From positions 1 to 53,905 of the forward strand of contig NZ_JACJRS010000036.1 in assembly GCF_014697375.1 (NCBI RefSeq): a stretch of 53,905 nt of DNA, given 5' to 3'. Position 1 is the first letter of the stretch. Each line of letters begins with the position of its first letter. The position numbers and the translations under genes were made by a program. Below the pieces are notes generated by a model. That model was given only the letters and a program-made list of their open reading frames with translations, was not told the origin of the DNA and did not search any database. Below, piece after piece: positions 16,745-26,169 of this stretch. This DNA comes from Phormidium sp. FACHB-1136. GTDB lineage: Bacteria > Cyanobacteriota > Cyanobacteriia > Phormidesmidales > Phormidesmidaceae.

Positions 16745-17392
16745 ATGAAAACACTGGCATTTCTGGGGGCATCCGCCCTAGCCGCAGGTTCCATCGCTTT
16801 ATCAGGCACTTTCGCCCCCGCTCAGGCTCTAACGTCAACAGGGGTTTCCTGTACCGCTGCTAGCGGGCTTTTTAACCCCATGTATATGGAGTGCTGGGGG
16901 GCTTTTGAAGGGAACGACGTTTCCGAAGGTGGAAGCGACAATTCCAGCGGACTCATCGCTCTTCTCACTGAATACACTACCAATAAGGGCTTATTAGGAA
17001 CTTGGTCGGCAAGCACCGCTGATAAGTCTGATAACAATCCTGGTAATGGTGTGTTTACCAGCAACCCAACGACAAATAGTGGCATCCTAACGTTTGATAC
17101 CGCTAAGGTTGGGCTGTTCGGCATCTCCCTCAAAGCGTCTAACTCCTTCAGCCTCTACCTGTTTGATGGGGGCACCACTGGCATCAGCTCCATCAACTTT
17201 AATACGATTGGCACATCATTGACAGGTGGCCCTAATCCCCAAGGACAGGGGCTCTCCCACGCCAGCTTTTTTGCTTTCACCCCTGATGATTCTGGCGATG
17301 TCGATGTGCCTGAGCCTGCTACGGCTGCGGCTTTGGGTACCTTTGCCATGCTTGGTTTGGCGATGAAAAAGAAGACCAAGGTCTCTGCGTAG
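16745..17392 (+). CDS. PEP-CTERM sorting-domain protein (B)
   Basis: A 215-residue exported protein. The signal peptide is MKTLAFLGASALAAGSIALS, ending near APAQA. The C-terminus has VPEPATAAALGTFAMLGLAM followed by KKKTK, a standard PEP-CTERM tripartite signal. The central region shares FGISLKASN, LYLFDGG and GLSHASFFAF with protein A, which fits a family of small surface proteins found in cyanobacteria. Two conserved Cys (VSC and MEC) could form a disulfide after export. GGAGA lies about 13 nt before the ATG. Confidence 0.9.
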   Translation: MKTLAFLGASALAAGSIALSGTFAPAQALTSTGVSCTAASGLFNPMYMECWGAFEGNDVSEGGSDNSSGLIALLTEYTTNKGLLGTWSASTADKSDNNPGNGVFTSNPTTNSGILTFDTAKVGLFGISLKASNSFSLYLFDGGTTGISSINFNTIGTSLTGGPNPQGQGLSHASFFAFTPDDSGDVDVPEPATAAALGTFAMLGLAMKKKTKVSA

Positions 17393-17543
17393 TTTCCTGG
17401 ATTGACGTCCGAGAACACTGTTAGTCTCATCTGTCGCTGTCTTAGGTTGGAGTTGCCCTGCCTACGGCGGCGTTTTTGTTGGATAGTGGCATCTAGGGCC
17501 ATCGCCCTGCTGGAGAGCAGAATGCTAGACTGCATGGGTAATC

Positions 17544-18605
17544 ATGGGGCCAAGAAGTAGGGCAGTGGAACAGAGGGAGATGGGATTAACAGCGGATTTG
17601 GATGCCACCCCCCAGCCCTCCCCTGGAGTAGCCCGACCCATTGAGGTGCCCCTCAGCCTTGCGCCGATGATGGATCGGACGGATCGGCACTATCGTTACT
17701 TTATGCGGCAGATCAGTCGCCACACTCTGCTCTATACGGAGATGGTCACCGCCCAGGCGATTCACTACGGAGATCGGGATCATTTGCTGGGCTTCACTGC
17801 CGATGAGCGGCCCTTGGTGTTGCAGGTGGGGGGGGATAATCCGGCCCTGCTAGTGGAAGCAACTAGGGCAGCGGTGGATTTTGGCTACGATGCCATTAAC
17901 CTGAATGTGGGTTGCCCCAGCGACCGGGTGCAAAGCGGCAACTTTGGCGCTTGTTTGATGACCCAGCCCCAGCGGGTGGCCGAGGCGGTGGCGGCGATGC
18001 GGGCGGCGAGTTCCCTTCCGGTGAGCGTGAAGCACCGCATTGGCGTAGATGACCTGGATCGCTACGAGGACATGGTGAATTTTGTCGGCACCGTGGCCCA
18101 AACCGGATGTCGGCATTTCACCGTTCATGCCCGCAAGGCTTGGCTTCAGGGGCTTAGCCCCAAGGATAATCGCACCGTGCCGCCCCTGCGCTATGGGGAT
18201 GTGTATCGCCTCAAGCAAGATTTTCCCCACCTGTGGATTGAAATTAACGGCGGCATTGTTAGCCTCGATCAGGCCACGACGCACCTGAATCGGGTAGATG
18301 GGGTGATGATGGGTCGCGCCGCCTATGATAATCCTTACCTATTTGCTGCGGTGGATCAGCGGTTCTTTGGGGTCAACGAAACTCCGCTAACCCGCGCTCA
18401 GATCGTGGAAGCCTTGCTGCCCTACATCGACCACTGGACGAGCCGAGGGCTGAAGCTGAACAAAATCACCCGCCATCTGTTGATGCTGTTTGCCGGACAA
18501 CCGGGTAGCCGCCACTGGAGGCGCATTCTCACCGAGGAATCTTGCAAACCCAATGCCGGGGTAGAGGTGGTGCAACGCGCCCTTCAAGCGGTTCAGTCGG
18601 TGTAA
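17544..18605 (+). CDS. dusA: tRNA-dihydrouridine synthase (DusA-like)
   Basis: An FMN enzyme of up to 353 residues that reduces specific uridines in the tRNA D-loop using NADPH. Supporting motifs: LAPMMDRTDRHYRYFMRQ at the N-terminus, LNVGCPSDRVQSGNFGACLM with the catalytic Cys, VSVKHRIGVDD, FTVHARKAWLQGLSPKDNR and GVMMGRAAYDNPYLF. The HARKAWL and DRTDRH features place it in the DusA subfamily rather than DusB or DusC. An ATG at 17580 is an alternative start that removes 12 poorly conserved residues. Confidence 0.93.
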   Translation: MGPRSRAVEQREMGLTADLDATPQPSPGVARPIEVPLSLAPMMDRTDRHYRYFMRQISRHTLLYTEMVTAQAIHYGDRDHLLGFTADERPLVLQVGGDNPALLVEATRAAVDFGYDAINLNVGCPSDRVQSGNFGACLMTQPQRVAEAVAAMRAASSLPVSVKHRIGVDDLDRYEDMVNFVGTVAQTGCRHFTVHARKAWLQGLSPKDNRTVPPLRYGDVYRLKQDFPHLWIEINGGIVSLDQATTHLNRVDGVMMGRAAYDNPYLFAAVDQRFFGVNETPLTRAQIVEALLPYIDHWTSRGLKLNKITRHLLMLFAGQPGSRHWRRILTEESCKPNAGVEVVQRALQAVQSV

Positions 18606-18733
18606 TGCAGAATGGCTGATCAACTCAGTGGTTCACTGGGTTAGGGGGTGTGGCAACTCCGTATTTGTGGCGGTTTGGCTATTCTCAGTCTCACAATATA
18701 GTAAAACCGCTCACTGCCTCAACAACCGATGCT

Positions 18734-19492
18734 ATGGCTCGGCTTGAGATGACCCAAAACGCCCAAAAGCCAATGTCTCAAAAGACTACGCCCACTCGTC
18801 CCTACCAGCCCTTTTTGCTGCGGGTTTTGCACGGCATCACGGCCCTGTGTCTCATCGCCGCTCTCCTCACCGCCTACTGGACCTACGACACCTACGATGG
18901 CCGCTGGGGTGGCATTCCTCTGCCCAAGTTCCCTGATATTGAAGGGATTCACGGCACCTTTGGCCTGTGGACATTGCTGATTTTTCCCGCCCTGGTGGTC
19001 TATGCCTGTCGTCCGGGGCAGCGGCGCTTGGTGCAGCCCGATACCTTCAAAAAACTGGCCCAGGTTGGTAAACCCATCTGGTGGTACACCCTCAACCGCA
19101 TCACCAATACCTTCGCCCTGCTGGCCCTCACCTTCGCCCTCTTCAGCGGCAAAATGATGGGATCTAGCTGGTTGCCCGCTGGCGAACTGAGTCATGCTTG
19201 GTACTACGCCCACCTCATTTCCTGGGTGGTAATGGTTCTGTCCCTTGCCCTCCACCTGCTGATGAATGCCAAGGTCGGCGGTGCACCGCTGCTGCTGTCG
19301 ATGCTGACCTGGCGGTTTCGCGACAAAGACAGCCCCGCCCACTGGCCCAATCATCTGTCCCAATGGTGGGTGGTAACGCAGCAAGGGGCATGGCAAGGCT
19401 GGTTTCAACCCATGACCGCGATGATTGCCCTAGAAATTTCAATTTTGGTAAGCCTTGTTGCCGCCTGGATTATTCCGCTGTTTAAGCCTTGA
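18734..19492 (+). CDS. Cytochrome b561-like integral membrane protein
   Basis: About 252 residues; the start is uncertain (ATG at 18734, 18749 or 18773, or an upstream GTG at 18650), and none has a strong ribosome site. Four to five membrane helices are visible. Candidate haem-ligand histidines occur in RVLHGITALCL, IEGIHGTFGLW, WYYAHLISWVV and LSLALHLLMNAK, the spacing seen in di-haem cytochrome b561 and hydrogenase b-type proteins. It probably moves electrons in a membrane; the partner is unknown. It is not adjacent to the hox genes and should not be assumed to serve them. Confidence 0.7.
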   Translation: MARLEMTQNAQKPMSQKTTPTRPYQPFLLRVLHGITALCLIAALLTAYWTYDTYDGRWGGIPLPKFPDIEGIHGTFGLWTLLIFPALVVYACRPGQRRLVQPDTFKKLAQVGKPIWWYTLNRITNTFALLALTFALFSGKMMGSSWLPAGELSHAWYYAHLISWVVMVLSLALHLLMNAKVGGAPLLLSMLTWRFRDKDSPAHWPNHLSQWWVVTQQGAWQGWFQPMTAMIALEISILVSLVAAWIIPLFKP

Positions 19493-19619
19493 GATCCTGC
19501 GGTGCCCATCCTGACTAGGGCAATTTCTCTTTCAAGGGATTAATTGCAGGCCGATGCGAAACCGTTTACTTTGCTGATATCTCCCGTATATCTTGTCTAA
19601 GTTTTGAGAGGAACCCACC

Positions 19620-22600
19620 ATGCATCCTGACTTTACCGACATGTTCTGTGGAGATACTCAAACTGACGAAAACGGCTGGATCAATATCCTATTAGCCAAC
19701 CAATCACCCTTAACGAAGGTCTTTGATGCGTTGCCCGTGGCCATCGGTCTATATACCGTTCCACCCAATGCCCGTATTTTGTATGTCAATGCCAGGTTCA
19801 CCCGCCTATTTGGCTATACCATCAACGATCTACCAAGTATTGACACCTGGATTACCCTAGGTTCTGACGATACTGATCCTCAGAATAATCAGTATCACCG
19901 CTGGTTAAGACTGATCGATAACGTCCAGACTGGCCAGCGCCATGCCAACCCAGAGGAATGTAGAATTCAGGGCCAAGACGGGGGTGTAAAAACCATCCTC
20001 CTCAACGCTACTCTCCTAGGCGACTGCATTCTATCCTCCTTTATTGATATTACCGATATTAAGCAAAAGGAACAGGAGCTTAGCCAGATCACGGCAGAAT
20101 ATATGGAAATGCTAGACAAGGCTCCCATTGCCATCGCTAGCTACAACCTGAAGGACAATCCAGAAATTACGTTTATTAACCACCAATTCAAGAACATTTT
20201 TGCCTACGATCTCTCTGAGATTGCCACGGTCAATCAATGGTTTGAGCGAGCCTACCCAGACCTCAACTATCGGCAGGAGGTTTCTGATCAATGGCAAGCT
20301 CTCATTGCTAGACAGAAGGCTACTGGGAAAACGAGTTATTTACCATGCAAGGTTACCAATAAATCGGGTAAAACGCTCAATATTCTCTTTGGAGCCATTA
20401 CTCTAGACAATAAAATTATCGTCACCATACAAGACCTAACGACCCTAAAAAATGCTGAATCTGAGCTGGAGGAAGCCCGCCAAAACCTAGCAAAAACAGC
20501 ATTAGCCATCACCGAGGCGATTCCCGTGGGCACCTACACGATGGTAAAAAGGCCCGATCAACCCATGGCCTACTTTTCCTTTATGAGTGAGCGCTTTCTT
20601 GAGTTAACGGGACTGGATCGCAAAACAGCGGAATCTGATCCACTCAAGGGATTCGCCTGTGTTCATCCCGACGAGTACGATGATTGGGTTGCCCTAAACG
20701 CAGAAGCCTTTGCCAAGAAAATCCCCTTCTATGGCGAAACTCGCCTACTCATTGATGGGGAGATCCGCTGGATTAGCGCTGAATCGATTCCACGGGATCT
20801 GCCCGATGGTTCCACAGTTTGGGAAGGGGTATTAACCGACATTACCAAAACCAAGCACTACGAAGCAGAACTAAAACAGGCTCACGATGAAATTTCCCAG
20901 ATGAATCGAATTCTGGAAAATAAGGTGAGACAACGCACCGCAGAATTAGAGGCAAATCAGGCCAAATTTCAACGACTTTTAAACGACATTAGCGATAAAT
21001 TTTTAGTGTTCAGCCATACCGACTCGATCCTGACCTATGTGAGCCATAGCGTCGAGCATATCTTTGGCATTAGGACTGAGGATATCCTGGGAAAGCCTTG
21101 GATGACTGCCGTTAACTGGTTGCCAGAATATCTTGAAGTTGCAACGACTGAAGTTGATCGGATGCTGCGGGACAAAAACGATGCCCAGCTAGAGATGTCT
21201 TTTATTCGACCGGATGGCGAACGGCGAACGGTCAATATTTTACAACATGCCGTTTGGGACGACTCAGGATCTCTAGTGGCCATTGAGGGCTTAGTTGAAG
21301 ATATCACTGAACGCAAAACTTTTATTGCCGCCCTAGAGGAGAGTGAGGCCAAATATCGAACCTTTATCGAAACGGCTAACGACCTCATTTATAGCATCAA
21401 TACTGATGGCACCTTTGCCTATCTCTCACCCAACACCGAAGATCTGCTTGGATTTAAGCCTGAAGAGTTGCAAGGACTATCTTTCCCTGAAGTTTTGCAT
21501 CCCGACGATGTTGCCCATTGTCAGGAATTCTTTGCGGCGGTGATGGCTGGAGAGAAGAAACGCGGATTGGAATATCGCGTTATCCATAAAGATGGTAACT
21601 GGCGGTGGCATATGACCAGCGCCTCCCCTCAATTCAATGATCAGGGGGAAGTGATTGCCTTTCTAGGCTTTGCCTACGATATTACCGAGCGCAAACTAGC
21701 CGATATCAAACAACAACAGCTCACTGAGGAATTGATTAAAGCCAGTCGCCTCAAGGATGAATTTATGGCTATGATGAGCCATGAACTGCGGACTCCCTTG
21801 AATGCCATTCTAGGCATGACCGAAATTCTTCAGGAAGGCATCTATGGCGAGATGAACCTCCAGCAGGGGGATGCCCTCAACACCATCGAAAACAGCGGGC
21901 AACATCTGCTCAATATCATTAACGATATTCTGGACGTGGCCAAAATTGAATCGGAAAAACTTGAGCTGAACCTACAAAATGTCGCTGTTGCTCCCCTGTG
22001 TGAGTCCAGCCTAGCTCTGGTTGAGGCCCAAGCTCTCAAAAAGAGCATTCAGCTCAGAATGTCGCTTCCTTTTCAGATTCCTAGGATTCATGTCGATGAA
22101 GGCCGTATACGGCAGGTTTTACTGAATCTATTGAATAATGCCGTGAAATTTACCCCGGATCATGGCCAGGTTACCCTAGAGGTGATTTATCCTCCAGTCT
22201 CAGCGAATCAAGCTCCAAACCACCTACGGCTGGCCGTAAAGGATACGGGAATTGGCATTGCCCCTGAAAATGTAGATCGATTATTTCAGCCCTTTGTGCA
22301 AATTGATAGTGCCCTCAATCGACAGCATGAAGGCACAGGTTTAGGGCTGACTCTAGTGAAGAAAATTGTCGATCTTCATGGGGGCAAAGTGGCGGTTACG
22401 AGTGAGGTAGGAGTGGGCAGTTGTTTTACGGTGGATGTGCCCATTGTCTCGGAGTCAGCCCTGCACACTGCTTTGACAACCCTTTCGAGCAGTAGTACGA
22501 ATCAACCTCAGCAAAGGGCTATCGAAGGCCGGATCGAACATCTGCCATCACCTCTAATTTTGTTGGCTGAAGATAACTTGGCTAATGGCCTGATGGTGAA

Positions 22601-22922
22601 AAATTATTTGGAGATTAGAGGGTGCCAATTGGTGATTGCGCATGATGGCGAACAGGCCGTAGCGTTGGCCATGGCAGAGTGTCCTGATTTGATGATTATG
22701 GATATTCAAATGCCAAAATTGAACGGCATTGAGGCCATTAAAGCCATCCGAAGTCATCCTCCCTTGCAACATACTCCCATCATTGCGCTGACGGCCTTAG
22801 TGATGGAGGGAGATCGGGAAAAATGCCTGTATGTGGGGGCTAATGAATACCTCAGTAAACCCGTGCGGCTGAAGCAATTGTGGATGGTGATCGAGCATCT
22901 GCTCTCTAGCCCAACGCCTTAG
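19620..22922 (+). CDS. Multi-PAS hybrid histidine kinase with receiver domain
   Basis: A 1100-residue cytoplasmic sensor with no membrane helices. About five PAS domains run in series (roughly residues 30-150, 160-280, 290-420, 450-570, 580-700), with a coiled coil near 425-450. The kinase core follows: phospho-acceptor His in FMAMMSHELRTPLNAILGM, N box LNLLNNAVKFT, G1 DTGIGIAPENV and G2 GTGLGLTLVKKIV. A C-terminal receiver has the acceptor Asp in LMIMDIQMPKLNG, then LTALVM and the Lys in YLSKPV. All catalytic residues are present. GAGAGGA precedes the ATG by about 8 nt. The signal is unknown, and no partner regulator is next to it. Confidence 0.93.
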   Translation: MHPDFTDMFCGDTQTDENGWINILLANQSPLTKVFDALPVAIGLYTVPPNARILYVNARFTRLFGYTINDLPSIDTWITLGSDDTDPQNNQYHRWLRLIDNVQTGQRHANPEECRIQGQDGGVKTILLNATLLGDCILSSFIDITDIKQKEQELSQITAEYMEMLDKAPIAIASYNLKDNPEITFINHQFKNIFAYDLSEIATVNQWFERAYPDLNYRQEVSDQWQALIARQKATGKTSYLPCKVTNKSGKTLNILFGAITLDNKIIVTIQDLTTLKNAESELEEARQNLAKTALAITEAIPVGTYTMVKRPDQPMAYFSFMSERFLELTGLDRKTAESDPLKGFACVHPDEYDDWVALNAEAFAKKIPFYGETRLLIDGEIRWISAESIPRDLPDGSTVWEGVLTDITKTKHYEAELKQAHDEISQMNRILENKVRQRTAELEANQAKFQRLLNDISDKFLVFSHTDSILTYVSHSVEHIFGIRTEDILGKPWMTAVNWLPEYLEVATTEVDRMLRDKNDAQLEMSFIRPDGERRTVNILQHAVWDDSGSLVAIEGLVEDITERKTFIAALEESEAKYRTFIETANDLIYSINTDGTFAYLSPNTEDLLGFKPEELQGLSFPEVLHPDDVAHCQEFFAAVMAGEKKRGLEYRVIHKDGNWRWHMTSASPQFNDQGEVIAFLGFAYDITERKLADIKQQQLTEELIKASRLKDEFMAMMSHELRTPLNAILGMTEILQEGIYGEMNLQQGDALNTIENSGQHLLNIINDILDVAKIESEKLELNLQNVAVAPLCESSLALVEAQALKKSIQLRMSLPFQIPRIHVDEGRIRQVLLNLLNNAVKFTPDHGQVTLEVIYPPVSANQAPNHLRLAVKDTGIGIAPENVDRLFQPFVQIDSALNRQHEGTGLGLTLVKKIVDLHGGKVAVTSEVGVGSCFTVDVPIVSESALHTALTTLSSSSTNQPQQRAIEGRIEHLPSPLILLAEDNLANGLMVKNYLEIRGCQLVIAHDGEQAVALAMAECPDLMIMDIQMPKLNGIEAIKAIRSHPPLQHTPIIALTALVMEGDREKCLYVGANEYLSKPVRLKQLWMVIEHLLSSPTP

Positions 22923-22945
22923 CCGCGTTCTGGAAGGGACGGGGA

Positions 22946-24196
22946 TCAGCGCAGCCGTTGGTGGAGCACCGCCAAAATCCCTAGGGCAGGCAGTACTGAA
23001 GCCGCCAGGAACAGCCAATAGTTTTGGGCTAGAGGCGATCCTTGGTCAATCGCCCAGCCGCCTAGGGGTGGGCCAATCAAGTAACCAAAGGCCCAGCCCA
23101 TGGAGTTCACGGATTGGTAAACCCCACGCAGGGCATCGGGGGCAATCGCCGCCACCAAGGCCGAGCCAATGGGCGTATAGGACACCATCGCCAGGGCCAT
23201 CAGCACCAGGGCCAGCCCCGCCCACCCGATGGGCCAATCCCCCACCCCCGCCCGCCAAACCAGGCTAAAGCCTAATCCCCAAAATAAAGACGACAGCATT
23301 AACCCCTGGGCCGCCGAAAATCGCCGCAGCCACCGCGCCATGGGCAGTTGGCACAGGGTCGCCAAGGCCACATAGCCCGTGAACAGTATCCCCAGAGTTG
23401 AGGTGGGCAGACCTTGGCCCGTGGCCCCGGTGGCAAAGCGGTTGAGGTACACAGGCAGCGTACTTTGCACCTGGGAAAGGTAGCCCGTCAGCAGCACGTT
23501 CACCAGGGAATAGATCATCAGGTTGCCGTCCCGCAGGGCTCGACCCCAGCCCTGGAAGAAGCTTACCTGGGAGGGGCCGGGGGGGCGGGTTTCGGCAATG
23601 GAGGTATAAATGAGTCCAAAAAACAGTAAAAACGTGATGCCGTCAATCACAAACAGGGCGCGATACTGCCCAGTGAGGGCAATCAACAGCCCGCCCAGCA
23701 CCACCCCAGCCCCCAGGCCCAAGTTATCCGCCAAGCGCACGATGGCAAAGGCTTCGTTGCGGTGTTCCGGCGGGGTGAGGTCGGCGGTGACGGTTTCGGT
23801 GGCAGGCCAGTACAGCCCCACCCCAAAGCCCATCAATCCCTTGCCCAACAGAAACAACGGCAACCCCTGGGCCAACACCAATACCCCATCGGCCAGGGCA
23901 GAAATTAATGTGGACCACAGCAACACCGGACGCCGCCCCCATCGGGGCGAATCCACCATCGACCCGCCCAGAATGCGGCCCGCAATGCCCAATACCGACC
24001 CCAGCCCCAGCCCCAGACCCACCTGGGTGGCCGAAATCCCCACCTGGTTGACAAAGAAAATAGGCGCATAGAACAGGGTGAAACCAATCCCCACCTGGGA
24101 GAGCAGCCGCCCCGCCGCCAACCACCACACCTGGGAATGCAGCACAGGCAACCACGCCACAAACCGCCGCCAGCTTGCCGTTAAGTACCTGTTCAT
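22946..24196 (-). CDS. MFS transporter
   Basis: A 416-residue protein with about 12 membrane helices, of major facilitator type. It carries the loop 2-3 motif as GGSMVDSPRWGRRPVLLWS and a related one in the second half. The helix run GKGLMGFGVGLYWPATETV resembles drug/metabolite efflux members. The substrate cannot be inferred. The ATG overlaps the stop of the small upstream gene by 4 nt, suggesting translational coupling. Confidence 0.88.
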   Translation of the reverse strand: MNRYLTASWRRFVAWLPVLHSQVWWLAAGRLLSQVGIGFTLFYAPIFFVNQVGISATQVGLGLGLGSVLGIAGRILGGSMVDSPRWGRRPVLLWSTLISALADGVLVLAQGLPLFLLGKGLMGFGVGLYWPATETVTADLTPPEHRNEAFAIVRLADNLGLGAGVVLGGLLIALTGQYRALFVIDGITFLLFFGLIYTSIAETRPPGPSQVSFFQGWGRALRDGNLMIYSLVNVLLTGYLSQVQSTLPVYLNRFATGATGQGLPTSTLGILFTGYVALATLCQLPMARWLRRFSAAQGLMLSSLFWGLGFSLVWRAGVGDWPIGWAGLALVLMALAMVSYTPIGSALVAAIAPDALRGVYQSVNSMGWAFGYLIGPPLGGWAIDQGSPLAQNYWLFLAASVLPALGILAVLHQRLR

Positions 24197-24387
24197 CGGA
24201 CGATTGGGCCATTACGCCGAGGTCGCCGCAGGGCATCGATCAGAGCTACCGTGCCGCCGAGGGTGCCCCACAACAGCCAAATCCCCAGGTCGTACCCCTT
24301 ACGACAGGCCACCTGGGCCGCCACCAGGCCGATCAGGCAATGCAAAAACATCGGCAACCAGAACAGCGGAATGGTTTCGGCCATCAT
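24193..24387 (-). CDS. Small predicted membrane protein
   Basis: 64 residues with one or two hydrophobic helices (LPMFLHCLIGLVAAQVA and LGIWLLWGTLGGTVALI) and a basic tail (RRPRR). I do not recognise the family. Its stop overlaps the start of the MFS gene (ATGA), the arrangement of translationally coupled genes and the best evidence that it is real. The ribosome site is weak. It could be an accessory subunit of the transporter or an unrelated small protein. Confidence 0.5.
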   Translation of the reverse strand: MMAETIPLFWLPMFLHCLIGLVAAQVACRKGYDLGIWLLWGTLGGTVALIDALRRPRRNGPIVR

Positions 24388-24625
24388 TACGAAAAGGAAA
24401 GAAACTTCGAGGTGTTGTCAGAATTCCTATCCTCAGTAGATCACAAAGGATTGAGGTAGGGGCTGAATTGGTAGAACATGACAGGGATATCCCCGAAACG
24501 ACCAGGGCAGTCTGGATAGTGGCTACCGTCGGGGTTGTTGTGCTATGAATTGAACACACGCAACCCACACCACCCGATTTCTAGAGCGTGCTCCAACTAG
24601 CTGAAACCCCTACAGGATTAAGATA

Positions 24626-24698
24626 TGGAGCTAAGCGGGTTCGAACCGCTGACCTCTTGAATGCCATTCAAGCGCTCTACCAACTGAGCTATAGCCCC
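24626..24698 (-). tRNA. tRNA-Ala (anticodon GGC)
   Basis: A full cloverleaf is readable on the minus strand. The acceptor arms GGGGCTA and TAGCTCC pair (one G-U), with discriminator A and no encoded CCA beyond it. The D arm contains AGCTCAGTTGGTAGAGC. The anticodon stem is CTTGA/TCAAG with loop ATGGCAT, giving anticodon GGC. The T arm is GCGGGTTCGAACCCGC. It is 73 nt long. Confidence 0.97.
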
Positions 24699-24891
24699 TT
24701 ACGCATCTCGCGCATCATTAATAGTCGCGTAAGAGGGGGACATTCGTCAACCCTCATTTTTGGCTTGATGGGGGGTGTTGGCCCAGTCACCTTGAATCTG
24801 GCGCTAAGTTTTGCCTGGGTTGGGGTTCTTGGCTAGCCATTCGCGATAGAGTCAGGACAGATATTGAGTCTTGTCCAAGCGGTTAATCACT

Positions 24892-25968
24892 ATGGTGTTT
24901 TCTGGTTCTGCCCCCATTCCCGACCCTGAGGCTGTGCAGGATATTCTGTTGCGGCTGCGGCGTAAGCAGGGGACTTGGGTGGATTGGGCGCAGGGGTGCC
25001 AAGCGCTGCAACGGGCCAAGTTCACCCCCCAGCAAATTTTTGAGGAAACGGGCATCGAACCCATCCACCAAAACCAGATTATGGTAGCGGAGCAGGTGTT
25101 TCAGTCCATCCTCAAAGTAGGGGTTGCAGACACCACCCAGGCCCACTTTACCGAGCGGGGTAGCGATGCTCTCTACGAACTCCGGATTCTCTCCCAGGCA
25201 GATCGGGCTAGCGTAGCGGAGTTTATTCTGCGCCATGGGCTCGACTCGGACGCCGTGCGCGATCTCGTCAAACCCATCAAGGAATATAGCTACCGCAAGG
25301 AAAACCCATCCGGTTTTGGCGATGGCCCAGGGGATGCCCTGGCCTTTCACTTTTGGAAGTTGGCCCGCCAAAAGGATGACTTGCAGGATCGATCTCGCCT
25401 GATTGCCCAGGGGTTGCGGTTTGCGGAAAGTGCGGAGGCCCGCCAACAGATCGAAAAACTGCTCACCGACTTTACGGTGGTCAAAGCCCGTACCGCTCCT
25501 CGCCTGCCCTTGTATCGCATTGAATCGGAAACGGAACTCCCCCGCGTGATTCCGGTGGCGGGGCAACTGCCCATGTCGGTGGATGACTTGAAATCCGTGC
25601 CCGTCTCCCTGCCCGAGGATCCCTTTGGCTTGGTGCGAACGACGGGGCCAAGCGCCTGGATCGCCGTACCCGGTTGGCAGGTGATTTTTCGGGCCGAAGA
25701 TCCGGTGGGGTTGCTGACCCAGTCGGGCCAATTGCCCCATATGCCCGCTGATACTCCCAATGAACCCGTCCTCGTGGTGGTAGACCGGGCGGATCGCACC
25801 TGGGACGACGATAACTACTTCTTTACCGAAGAGGACGGCCAACTGGGACTCGTCTGGTCAGAGAATCCGCCGAATGCAGCTATTTTGGGCCGAGTGATTT
25901 TGGTGCTGCGGCCCAAGCGCATTTTGGATGAAGGCTACAACCGCGAACTGTGGCAGCTAGAAGAATAG
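24892..25968 (+). CDS. raf1: RuBisCO accumulation factor 1
   Basis: About 358 residues from the ATG at 24892, preferred over an upstream TTG at 24871. Raf1 is a dimeric chaperone that acts after GroEL and assembles RbcL dimers into the L8 core of form I Rubisco in the cytosol. The N-terminal helical domain is clear (DILLRLRRKQGTWVDWAQG, FTPQQIFEETGIEP). A flexible region and the beta-rich C-terminal dimerisation domain follow (VIPVAGQLPMSVDDL to RIILDEGYN-type end). The length is normal. It stands alone, upstream of a tRNA; rbcL/S are not in the window. Confidence 0.95.
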   Translation: MVFSGSAPIPDPEAVQDILLRLRRKQGTWVDWAQGCQALQRAKFTPQQIFEETGIEPIHQNQIMVAEQVFQSILKVGVADTTQAHFTERGSDALYELRILSQADRASVAEFILRHGLDSDAVRDLVKPIKEYSYRKENPSGFGDGPGDALAFHFWKLARQKDDLQDRSRLIAQGLRFAESAEARQQIEKLLTDFTVVKARTAPRLPLYRIESETELPRVIPVAGQLPMSVDDLKSVPVSLPEDPFGLVRTTGPSAWIAVPGWQVIFRAEDPVGLLTQSGQLPHMPADTPNEPVLVVVDRADRTWDDDNYFFTEEDGQLGLVWSENPPNAAILGRVILVLRPKRILDEGYNRELWQLEE

Positions 25969-26007
25969 ACGCTTCGGCAATCAACGGCCTACAATAGAAC
26001 CAACTCC

Positions 26008-26081
26008 CCAGGGTTGGCCGAGCGGAGAAAGGCAGCGAACTCATAATTCGCCTTAGGCAGGTTCAACTCCTGCACCCTGGA
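26008..26081 (+). tRNA. tRNA with CAT anticodon, probably tRNA-Ile2
   Basis: 74 nt. The acceptor arms CCAGGGT and ACCCTGG pair perfectly, with discriminator A. The D arm is GCC...GGC, the anticodon stem GCGAA/TTCGC with loop CTCATAA, and the T arm GCAGG-TTCAACT-CCTGC. The CTCATAA loop resembles plastid and cyanobacterial trnI-CAU, whose C34 becomes lysidine by TilS, rather than elongator or initiator Met. The Ile2 versus Met assignment is an inference. Confidence 0.88.
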
Positions 26082-26089
26082 TTTTAATC

Positions 26090-26128
26090 ATGAAAACACC
26101 CGCAGTCTACATCTTGGACTACGGGTGT
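26090..26128 (-). terminator. Rho-independent terminator for the gene at 26170-26571
   Basis: Arms 26096-26107 and 26117-26128 pair over 12 bp with one mismatch (ACACCCG.AGTC against GACT.CGGGTGT). Read on the minus strand, the stem is followed by TTTT. It lies about 40 nt after the stop of the minus-strand gene. On the plus strand it could also slow transcription leaving the tRNA. Confidence 0.7.
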
Positions 26129-26169
26129 CGGCCTACTGCAATACCCCCTTCGTGGGGCGGAATTTTAGG

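Noticed and set aside
18734-19492. Membrane cytochrome b subunit for the hydrogenase
   Set aside because: The gene is 22 kb from the hox locus, and bidirectional Hox enzymes are soluble diaphorase-linked complexes that need no such subunit.
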